DNA from: a bacterium
Lineage (GTDB): Bacteria > Actinomycetota > Acidimicrobiia > UBA5794 > ZC4RG35
Assembly: GCA_028819835.1 (NCBI GenBank)
Contig: JAPPKR010000243.1
Coordinates: 1 to 21,770, forward strand
DNA length: 21,770 nt
Direction of reading: 5' to 3'
Under the pieces are notes generated by a model. It made no database searches. It was given only the letters and a program-made list of their open reading frames with translations, and was not told where the DNA came from. Position numbers and translations under genes: made by a program. Positions 7,233-13,492 of this stretch are shown piece by piece (within the stretch, counting starts at the first letter, position 1; every line of letters starts with the position of its first letter).

Positions 7233-7283
7233 GAGAAACGGCGTCGACGGGGTGTCCGGGATCAGGGTGGAGATCGGCGCCCC

Positions 7284-7760
7284 CTAAGCGGCGACGCGTG
7301 GATGAGGATGGTCGTCCTGGGGGCCGCAGCTACCGCAGAACCCGAGGAACGCGAAGTGGTGCGGATAGATTTCGAAGCCGTATTTGGCTCTGAGCACCTC
7401 GAAGAGAGGTGCGAACTCCGTGTGAGGTATCTCGGTGGTGCTTCCGCACCGTTCACACACAAGGTGTTCGTGGTCGTGGTTAAGGGTGACATGCCATCTT
7501 CCCGACTGACCGTTTCGCAGGGGAATGTGATGCACCAACCCGATTCGCGCCAGGTCGTCGAGAATGCGGTAGACGGTCGATGCTTCTATCCGGCCGGCGT
7601 TCTCCAATACATGGTCGATGATCATGCGGGCGCTGAGAAAAGGCTCATCGATCTCGGCCAATGCGCGGACCACCGCTGCCCGGGGAAGGGTCAAGCGCAA
7701 TCCGGCCGCCCGGATTCTCTCGATCATCAGATCTTCGGTGACGACTATGCCGTTGGACAT
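7284..7760 (-). CDS. Fur-family metalloregulator (Zur/Fur-like)
   Basis: A 158-residue DNA-binding metal-sensing repressor. The winged-helix N-terminus contains RLTLPRAAVVRAL and the recognition-helix block ASTVYRILDDLARIGLV (60-76). The dimerisation domain has H95-x-H97-x-H99 leading into C102xxC105, then H134/H135 and C142xxC145, the two-CxxC structural zinc site of Zur and Fur. The metal sensed is not decidable by eye; two CDF exporters and a His-rich peptide nearby favour zinc, with Zur the leading guess. The ATG at 7760 has no ribosome site; TATACT at 7777-7772 lies 11 nt upstream, so a very short leader or leaderless mRNA is likely. Its TAG stop (7284-7286) is in the same frame as the following PLP gene. 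Confidence 0.9.
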   Translation of the reverse strand: MSNGIVVTEDLMIERIRAAGLRLTLPRAAVVRALAEIDEPFLSARMIIDHVLENAGRIEASTVYRILDDLARIGLVHHIPLRNGQSGRWHVTLNHDHEHLVCERCGSTTEIPHTEFAPLFEVLRAKYGFEIYPHHFAFLGFCGSCGPQDDHPHPRVAA

Positions 7761-7928
7761 TGACTAAACACAGTATAGCAGGAGCATCGGAATTGCTATT
7801 GCAATCTGTTATCATCAGAGTAGATACCCATCTGCGGACATTATCAAGTTCACCTCCCGGTGCGCCGAGGCCTGTCCCGGTCTCGTCCGGTCCTGATCAG
7901 GGAGGGTTTGAATCGGCACGGCGTCGGC
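7761..7928 (-). promoter_or_regulatory. Promoter region of the Fur-family gene with ATTGC/GCAAT palindrome
   Basis: This 168-bp gap holds no gene. TATACT (minus strand, 7777-7772) is the best -10. A perfect inverted repeat ATTGC-TATT-GCAAT spans 7792-7805, across the expected -35 area, where a regulator would block polymerase; autoregulation is an inference. The rest of the gap, up to the aminotransferase stop at 7929, shows no convincing terminator. Confidence 0.45.
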
Positions 7929-9191
7929 TCACCCGCCTGATGCAATTGCCCTGGTGACAGTCAGGAAAATGTCGACTTCGGAGGGAGTGGTGTAGTGACA
8001 GGTGGAGACGCGGATCGCTGGACCGCAACCGAGGGCTCTAAGCACCCTACCCGAATACACATCCAGATTCCGAGCCCTGACCGCGATGCCGGCCCTGTGG
8101 TACAACTCCGCGGCGGTGTCCGTGTCAACCGCGTCGAAGTTGAAGATCGAGACGCAGATCCGGTTGTGGGCGCCGTCGGAGGCGCCGTGGACGCGGACCC
8201 CCGGGATGTCCAGCAGTCCCGGTGCGGCGTTCGAGCCGTACATGAACCGGTTCAGAAGGAATGCGTCGTGGCGCGCAGTGGCTTCCATGGCGATAAGGAC
8301 GGCTTGGCGGCGGTCGGCCGGATCACCCAACTCACCTCCCAACCACTCCAGGTAGTCCACTACCTTATCCCATGCCGCATAGGTGGCGTCCTCCACTGAG
8401 CCGAGCTTCCAGGCATGGGGCGGCGCCGCCTCGAGTCTCCAGTGCGGGAGTGCGGCGAGTCGCTCCGAGAGGACTCCAAAGCCGATGCCTTTGATGCCGA
8501 ACACCTTGTAGGGTGCGAAAATGTAGGCGTCAACGCCCAGGGAGATGACGTCCACCGGTTGGTGGGCCACGTACTGGACGCCGTCCGCGATGATGATGGC
8601 CTCGGGACTCAGGGTCCGCGCTCCCGCTACGATCTCAGCCACATCCACGACCGCGCCCGTGTCATTCGATGCGTGTGTGACGACCACCAGATCGGTGCGG
8701 TGATCGACCAATGCCATAATATCGGAAGCCGATACCCGACCTGTGTCGCGGTCCAACCGGGCGACGCGTACCTGCTTTCCGAGCCGGTCTCCGAAGAACC
8801 GGGCCGCATCGAAGGAGGCCGGGTGATCGAGGTCGGTGGTGACGATGTTGTCTCCTGCTCTCCCCGCCGCCGCGCCGACCGCACGAAAGATAGCGTGCAC
8901 CGCGCTCATTGCCGGCATCACCACCCGGTCGCCCGCGCCCAGGAAATCACGGACCGATGCAACCCCCCGCTCGATGGAGTCGCTGGCCTGCCTCGACCCG
9001 GGACCGGGCCGCCCTATCGCGTCCGGCCATCGGCTCAAGGTCTCCAGGGTCCTCACCGCCTCTCTCAAACGGAGTGACCCGGCTGCTGCATCGAGGTAGA
9101 CCCGGGGACCCGACAGGGGATCCTGGTCCGGATAGTGAAACCGGCGGCGTATCCGCTGGAGTGTGGGCAGATCGAAGGGCCGGGGTTTCAT
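7929..9191 (-). CDS. Class V aminotransferase / cysteine-desulfurase-like PLP enzyme
   Basis: A 420-residue fold-type I PLP enzyme of the class V (NifS/CsdA) family, closest by motif to the stand-alone cysteine-desulfurase-like subgroup. Recognisable parts are YLDAAAGS near the N-terminus, ASNDTGAVVDVAEIV, the PLP-Asp region IIADGVQYVAHQPVDVISLGVD, and APYKVFGIKGIGFG with the probable Schiff-base lysine K229. The C-terminal small domain contains GIAVRARNLDVYSG. The ATG at 9191 fits the family N-terminus (MKPRPFDLPTLQRIRRRF); the longer frame to 9296 would run through the promoter of the divergent CDF gene. No strong ribosome site is visible. Whether it is a desulfurase or an aminotransferase/lyase is open; no Fe-S scaffold genes are nearby. 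Confidence 0.88.
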   Translation of the reverse strand: MKPRPFDLPTLQRIRRRFHYPDQDPLSGPRVYLDAAAGSLRLREAVRTLETLSRWPDAIGRPGPGSRQASDSIERGVASVRDFLGAGDRVVMPAMSAVHAIFRAVGAAAGRAGDNIVTTDLDHPASFDAARFFGDRLGKQVRVARLDRDTGRVSASDIMALVDHRTDLVVVTHASNDTGAVVDVAEIVAGARTLSPEAIIIADGVQYVAHQPVDVISLGVDAYIFAPYKVFGIKGIGFGVLSERLAALPHWRLEAAPPHAWKLGSVEDATYAAWDKVVDYLEWLGGELGDPADRRQAVLIAMEATARHDAFLLNRFMYGSNAAPGLLDIPGVRVHGASDGAHNRICVSIFNFDAVDTDTAAELYHRAGIAVRARNLDVYSGRVLRALGCGPAIRVSTCHYTTPSEVDIFLTVTRAIASGG

Positions 9192-9239
9192 CACAGGGGC
9201 GACAAAACTGGAAGGAATGGCAAAAGTATCACATGACAC

Positions 9240-9271
9240 CAGTTGCAACTGTGGGTCCACAAGAATATAGT
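9240..9271 (+). promoter_or_regulatory. Strong predicted promoter of the second CDF gene with 12-bp palindrome
   Basis: TTGCAA (9243-9248), a 17-nt spacer and TATAGT (9266-9271) form a near-consensus sigma-70-type promoter. The -35 is embedded in the perfect 12-bp palindrome CAGTTGCAACTG (9240-9251), a plausible operator half-way between the divergent aminotransferase (9191) and CDF (9309) genes. The start point would be near 9278, giving a leader of about 30 nt. Confidence 0.65.
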
Positions 9272-9308
9272 GGTGTGCAATAACCCCTGTAGGCAATACG
9301 GAGTAGTA

Positions 9309-10652
9309 GTGATAAAGATGTCATCGGACGACCCCCACGACTCCGCTCCGCATTCAACCGGTAGTCCTCCCGCTCCATCCGGCGCGGGCCACCGGTCGGA
9401 GGCGGAGCACCCCTCCCATGCTCATCCCGACGGGCACGGTCACGGTCATGGCCACGGACATGACCACTCCGACGGCCACGGTCACGGCCACGGACATGAC
9501 CACTCCGACGGGCACGGTCACGGTCATGGCCACGGACATGACCACTCCGACGGCCACGGTCACGGTCATGGCCACGATCATGGTTCCGGGTCGCTCTGGT
9601 CGGGGTTCAAGCACGGAGTGAGCGAGTTGTTCGGGACACACTCCCATGATCATGCCGAGTCGATCGACAGCGCTCTCGAGAGCAGCGAACGCGGAATCAG
9701 GGCACTGGTCATCTCATTCACCGGGCTGATGGTGACCGCGGTGCTCCAAGCAGGGATCGTCTTCTTCACCGGCTCGGTGGCCCTGATCGCCGACACTATT
9801 CACAACTTCTCCGACGCGCTCACCGCCGTGCCTCTGTTTATCGCCTTCAAGCTGGGGAGAAGGGTGGCTACCCGCCGCTACACCTACGGGTACCGCCGGG
9901 CCGAGGACATCGCCGGCCTGTTCATCGTTCTGATGATCCTCTTGTCGGCGATCATCGCGATCTGGGAGTCGGTCGAACGGCTATTCAATCCACGCGAACT
10001 CGATTACCTGGGCGTTCTCTTTGCGGCAGGAGTAATCGGTTTCCTCGGCAACGAACTGGTGGCCGTATACCGCATCCGGGTCGGCCGCCAGATCGGATCG
10101 GCGGCCCTGGTCGCCGATGGACGCCACGCCCGCGCCGACGGGTTCACGTCGCTGGCAGTGGCGGCCAGCGCGGTGGGTGTCTGGCTGGGATTCGAGCGTG
10201 CCGATCCGATCGCGGGCATCATCGTCGGCATCATCATCCTTCGAATCCTGTGGTCGGCGGCCCGCGATATTTACTGGCGGCTCATGGACGCCGTAGACCC
10301 GGAGCTCGTCGAGGAGGTCGAGAGCGTCACGAACTCAATAAAAGAAGTGCTGAGTGTGAACAACTGCCAGGTACGGTGGATGGGCCATCGGCTCCGCGCC
10401 GACATCTCGATCGGCGTCGACTCGAGGCTCTCGGTGGGAGAGGGCCACACCGTTGGGGAAGGTGTACAGCGGATTCTCCAGCGGCAGGTGCGACACTTGG
10501 ATCAAGTGTTCGTGCACGTCGAGGCTATAGACCTGGTGAAATTCAGGGAGTCCGATCGATTCGATGAGAAGATCGATGCTTCTATCGCTAATGCCGTCCC
10601 CCCGGCGAACCCCACCCGCCAGGTCGTCGAGCAAAGAGGGTCCGGCACATGA
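9309..10652 (+). CDS. CDF-family metal exporter with long His-repeat N-terminus
   Basis: Second cation diffusion facilitator in the window, about 447 residues. GTG at 9309 has GGAG 5 nt upstream; ATG at 9318 is the alternative start. Numbering from the ATG, residues 30-90 are GHGHGHGHDHSD repeats, then WSGFKHGVSELFGTHSHDHAE and six membrane segments from about residue 125. Transport-site motifs are H162xxxD166 (ADTIHNFSDAL, TM2) and H270xxxD274 (DGRHARADGF, TM5). The C-terminal domain carries the cytoplasmic VRWMGHRLRADISIGVDS strand. The sequence differs clearly from the 493-1551 exporter and leans to the FieF/MamM-like side, so the two are not a recent duplication. It has its own strong promoter, and the ABC importer begins only 60 nt downstream. 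Confidence 0.93.
   Translation: MIKMSSDDPHDSAPHSTGSPPAPSGAGHRSEAEHPSHAHPDGHGHGHGHGHDHSDGHGHGHGHDHSDGHGHGHGHGHDHSDGHGHGHGHDHGSGSLWSGFKHGVSELFGTHSHDHAESIDSALESSERGIRALVISFTGLMVTAVLQAGIVFFTGSVALIADTIHNFSDALTAVPLFIAFKLGRRVATRRYTYGYRRAEDIAGLFIVLMILLSAIIAIWESVERLFNPRELDYLGVLFAAGVIGFLGNELVAVYRIRVGRQIGSAALVADGRHARADGFTSLAVAASAVGVWLGFERADPIAGIIVGIIILRILWSAARDIYWRLMDAVDPELVEEVESVTNSIKEVLSVNNCQVRWMGHRLRADISIGVDSRLSVGEGHTVGEGVQRILQRQVRHLDQVFVHVEAIDLVKFRESDRFDEKIDASIANAVPPANPTRQVVEQRGSGT
9429..9584 (+). repeat. Intragenic tandem repeat coding the GHGH...DHSD tract
   Basis: Four in-frame units at 9429-9470 (42 nt), 9471-9506 (36 nt), 9507-9548 (42 nt) and 9549-9584 (36 nt, degenerate end). Each starts GACGG and the first three end GACATGACCACTCC. 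Units 1 and 3 match closely, as do 2 and 4, suggesting duplication of a 78-nt pair. The length is likely variable between strains. Confidence 0.85.
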
Positions 10653-10712
10653 ATTCTACGCAAGGTGCAACCCAAAGGAATGCCCGAAGTTTATCGAACA
10701 AGGAGGACAACT

Positions 10713-12428
10713 ATGCCCCTGCAGAACAGAATCCAATGGGCGCGTTGGGTGGCGTATGTCGCCGTATTCGCGCTGATAGCGGCGGCGTGTGCTGACGACG
10801 AAGAGCCGGCCACCACCCAAGCACCGGCCACGACTCAAGCACCGGCTACCACCGAAGCCCCCATGGAGGAGCCTGAGGAGTTGCGAGCCGTGCCGACGCT
10901 TCGGATCATCACCAAGACGGCCGCTTCCGGACCTCCGAGGTACGAGCAGGCCCGACTGATTGCCGAGTCCTGGACGGCAGCGGGAGTTCCGACCGAGATC
11001 GAACCCGTCGAAGACTCCGAGTTGGGCAGGCGCGGTTTCACGGTCAAGGACTTTGATGTCTACATCATCATCTATGACCCCACAACCGACCGGCTGGATC
11101 CGGAGAACTTTTTGGCCCGGTTCACCACTGCCAAGGCAGTCATAGACGGCTCGAACCTCTCGGGATACACCAACCCGGCCTATGACGACCTGTACCAGGC
11201 TCAGGTGAACGCCACGACCTTCGAGGAGAGGCTGGCGGCCGTGCACGAGATGCAACAACTTCTGCACGACCATCAGCCGCTGGCGCCCTTCATCCACATC
11301 GTGATCGGAGGGGCTTACAACAGCGCGGATTGGACGAATGCCACCAAGTCGGTGGGCACACCCGTCTATCACTTCTGGAACGCCATAGGCTTGACTCCGG
11401 TCGGCGATCCCGAGCCGCTGGTCATCGGTCTCACCTCGGGGGCGCAGACGCTCAACCCAGTGGTGGCGGCCACTTCGGAGGCGGCAGTCGTCATCTCTCA
11501 CATGTATGACCCGCTGCTCCGCATCGGACCCGACGGCGACCTGGTCAACTGGGCCGCCTCGGAATACTCTATCGATGGTTCGACCATCTCCGTCACCCTG
11601 CGGGACGGGATGACCTTCCACGACGGCGAGGCGGTGACCGGAGAGGATGTGGCCTTCACGTTCAACTACCTGGTCGAGAAGGAGTCTCCGCTGTATGGAG
11701 GACGCCTGTCCCCGATCGAGTCGGTGACGGCCGAGGGGAACAGCGTGGAGATCGCCCTTTCGGCGCCCAACGCGGCTTTCGCCACGACGGCGCTGGCCCA
11801 GGTGCCCATCCTTCCCCAGCACGTCTGGTCGGCAATCGATGACCCCTCGTCGTTTGCCAATGACGATCCGATCGGGTCTGGGCCCTTCAAGTTCGAGTCG
11901 CGCGCCCTGGGCGAGGACCTGCGCTTGGCGGCTCACGCCGATCACTTCAGCCCGCCGGCCGCACCCGGCCTGGTGTGGGTGGAGTTCGGGAGCCTCGACG
12001 GAGTCTTCGCAGCCCTCGAAGCCGGAGAGATCGATGTCCTGGGCGACTTCGTCAGTTTGACCCAGCTTGCGATACTCGAAGGGGCTGAGGGAATCGCCAT
12101 CGAGTCCAACACCGGCCACGGCGTGAACGCGTTGCACTACAACATGCGCCGCGAGCCCTTCTGCGACTTGCACATGCGCCTTGCGTTGTCGATGCTGGTT
12201 CCCACCGAGGACATGATCGACATCGTGTACGAGGGCGTGGCGGCAAGGTCCAAGGGGCTCATCGCACCTCCATTGTGGGCCAATCCCGACCTGGATGGGG
12301 TCCCCCACGATCCCGACGGGGCGCGAGGCCACCTGGAGGCGGCCGGGTACGTGTTCGGTGACGACGGAACGCTCTACTACCCGCCTTCAGATTCCGACAA
12401 TCGAGACATGAGCTTCTGCGCATCGTAG
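10713..12428 (+). CDS. SBP_bac_5-type substrate-binding lipoprotein, apparently circularly permuted
   Basis: A 571-residue extracytoplasmic solute receptor of a peptide/nickel-type ABC importer. AGGAGG lies 6 nt upstream of the ATG. A lipoprotein signal ends IAAAC with Cys26; a TTQAP/TTEAP linker follows to about residue 50. Residues 60-212 then match what is normally the C-terminal part of the family: PTLRIITKTAASG, ARLIAESWTAAGV, FDVYIIIYDPTTDRLDPENF, GYTNPAYDDL and ERLAAVHEMQQLL. Only after residue 235 does the normal N-terminal part appear: PLVIGLTSGAQTLNP, MYDPLLRIGPDGDLV, VTLRDGMTFHDGEAVTGEDV, GSGPFKFESR, LEAGEIDVL, NMRREPFCDLHMRLAL and GHLEAAGYVFGDDGTLYYP. The protein ends there, exactly where the canonical chain would run into its second half. 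Total length is normal, so nothing is missing, only reordered. The ligand is unknown. Confidence 0.9.
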   Translation: MPLQNRIQWARWVAYVAVFALIAAACADDEEPATTQAPATTQAPATTEAPMEEPEELRAVPTLRIITKTAASGPPRYEQARLIAESWTAAGVPTEIEPVEDSELGRRGFTVKDFDVYIIIYDPTTDRLDPENFLARFTTAKAVIDGSNLSGYTNPAYDDLYQAQVNATTFEERLAAVHEMQQLLHDHQPLAPFIHIVIGGAYNSADWTNATKSVGTPVYHFWNAIGLTPVGDPEPLVIGLTSGAQTLNPVVAATSEAAVVISHMYDPLLRIGPDGDLVNWAASEYSIDGSTISVTLRDGMTFHDGEAVTGEDVAFTFNYLVEKESPLYGGRLSPIESVTAEGNSVEIALSAPNAAFATTALAQVPILPQHVWSAIDDPSSFANDDPIGSGPFKFESRALGEDLRLAAHADHFSPPAAPGLVWVEFGSLDGVFAALEAGEIDVLGDFVSLTQLAILEGAEGIAIESNTGHGVNALHYNMRREPFCDLHMRLALSMLVPTEDMIDIVYEGVAARSKGLIAPPLWANPDLDGVPHDPDGARGHLEAAGYVFGDDGTLYYPPSDSDNRDMSFCAS

Positions 12429-12462
12429 GCGTTGCCGGGTAGCTCTACCTGAATAGGATTTG

Positions 12463-12490
12463 GGGCAGGCGGCCCCCAGGTCGCCTGCCC
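12463..12490 (+). terminator. Intra-operon stem-loop after the binding-protein gene
   Basis: A perfect 9-bp stem, GGGCAGGCG (12463-12471) with CGCCTGCCC (12482-12490), encloses a 10-nt loop. No T-run follows. It lies in the 95-bp gap between the binding-protein and permease genes. Such hairpins commonly protect upstream mRNA or partly terminate, giving excess binding protein over membrane subunits; that role is inferred here. Confidence 0.55.
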
Positions 12491-12523
12491 TGAGTCTTCT
12501 CGTATGGATCAATGAGGTATTAG

Positions 12524-13492
12524 GTGACCCAGTATCTGACCAAGAGGCTCGGGGTAATGGTGTTCACCCTCTGGATCGTGGTCACCGTGACCTTTTTTCT
12601 GTTCCGGGCCGTGCCCGGCGACCCCAGCCTGGTGTTGATCGGACCCGAGATCGAAGCCAGTGCCGCCGACTCGATTCGCGAGTCCTTCGGGTTGGACCGG
12701 TCCCTTGGGGTTCAGTACTGGTCGTACCTGACCAATGCTCTTCAGGGCGACCTGGGAATGTCCTTCCGCTACCGGGTGCCCGTGTCGACGGTGCTCAGCG
12801 AGAAACTCGCCAACACCGCCGTGCTGGTCCTGCCCGCCATGTTGATCGCCTTCGGGCTGGGCGCCCTGCTGGGCTCGCTGACGGCCTCCCGTCCCAACTC
12901 TCGCCTCGACCGGCTCATCACCCAGCTTTTCCTGAGCGTCAAGTCGGCGCCTTCGTTCTGGCTGGCCACCATGGCCCTGGTGATCTTCAGCCTGTGGCTG
13001 GGGCTCACGCCGTCGGGGGGCATGACCACCCCTGGCGCTCCCCGGGTGGAGGGATTCGAACGGTTCTTCTCTGGTGATGTGCTTTCACATCTGATACTGC
13101 CACTGGTGATCCTTGCGGCAATCTTCACCGTGGAACCGTTGATGACCATGCGTACCTCCATGATTGAAATATTGAACGACGATTTCGTCGAGTTCGGGCA
13201 CGCCAAGGGGTTCTCCCGGTCCAGGATCACTCTTCACGCCGCCCGAAACTCGCTTCTGCCCATGGTGAGCCTGGTCCCGTCGATCGCCGGCCACCTGATC
13301 GCCGGCTCGGTGATCATAGAGATCGTCTTCTCCTGGCCGGGAATGGGACGGGAGATAGTGGATGCGGTAAACCGATTCGACTACCCGATGATGCAGGGAA
13401 CCTTCATGGCCATAGCCGCGCTGGCAATCCTGGTGAATGCCGTCGCCGACATCGTGTACACCTATCTCGACCCCAGGGTTCGGCTGACGTGA
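12524..13492 (+). CDS. ABC importer permease, DppB/OppB/NikB type
   Basis: A 322-residue inner-membrane permease of the peptide/nickel (BPD_transp_1) family. The first membrane helix (RLGVMVFTLWIVVTVTFFLFRAVPGDP) and the following RESFGLDRSLGVQYWSYL segment are hallmark DppB features. The EAA loop that docks the ATPases appears near HAKGFSRSRITLHAARNSLLP. The protein ends IVYTYLDPRVRLT, as usual. GTG at 12524 is preceded by GAGGT 6 nt upstream. Its stop overlaps the GTG of the next gene (GTGA), indicating translational coupling. It works with the permease domain of the next gene to form the channel. Confidence 0.93.
   Translation: MTQYLTKRLGVMVFTLWIVVTVTFFLFRAVPGDPSLVLIGPEIEASAADSIRESFGLDRSLGVQYWSYLTNALQGDLGMSFRYRVPVSTVLSEKLANTAVLVLPAMLIAFGLGALLGSLTASRPNSRLDRLITQLFLSVKSAPSFWLATMALVIFSLWLGLTPSGGMTTPGAPRVEGFERFFSGDVLSHLILPLVILAAIFTVEPLMTMRTSMIEILNDDFVEFGHAKGFSRSRITLHAARNSLLPMVSLVPSIAGHLIAGSVIIEIVFSWPGMGREIVDAVNRFDYPMMQGTFMAIAALAILVNAVADIVYTYLDPRVRLT

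Noticed and set aside
7284..7286. TAG as a pyrrolysine codon joining Fur and the PLP enzyme
   Set aside because: No PYLIS-like element or Pyl genes are visible, and the Fur protein ends at a natural length for the family; kept only as a start-codon puzzle.
9429..9584. CRISPR-like regular repeats
   Set aside because: Units are contiguous, in frame, encode GHGH/DHSD and have no unique spacers.
10656..12332. 558-codon minus-strand open frame opposite the binding-protein gene
   Set aside because: High-GC antisense shadow with no recognisable motif; the plus strand has a lipoprotein signal, perfect ribosome site and family motifs.
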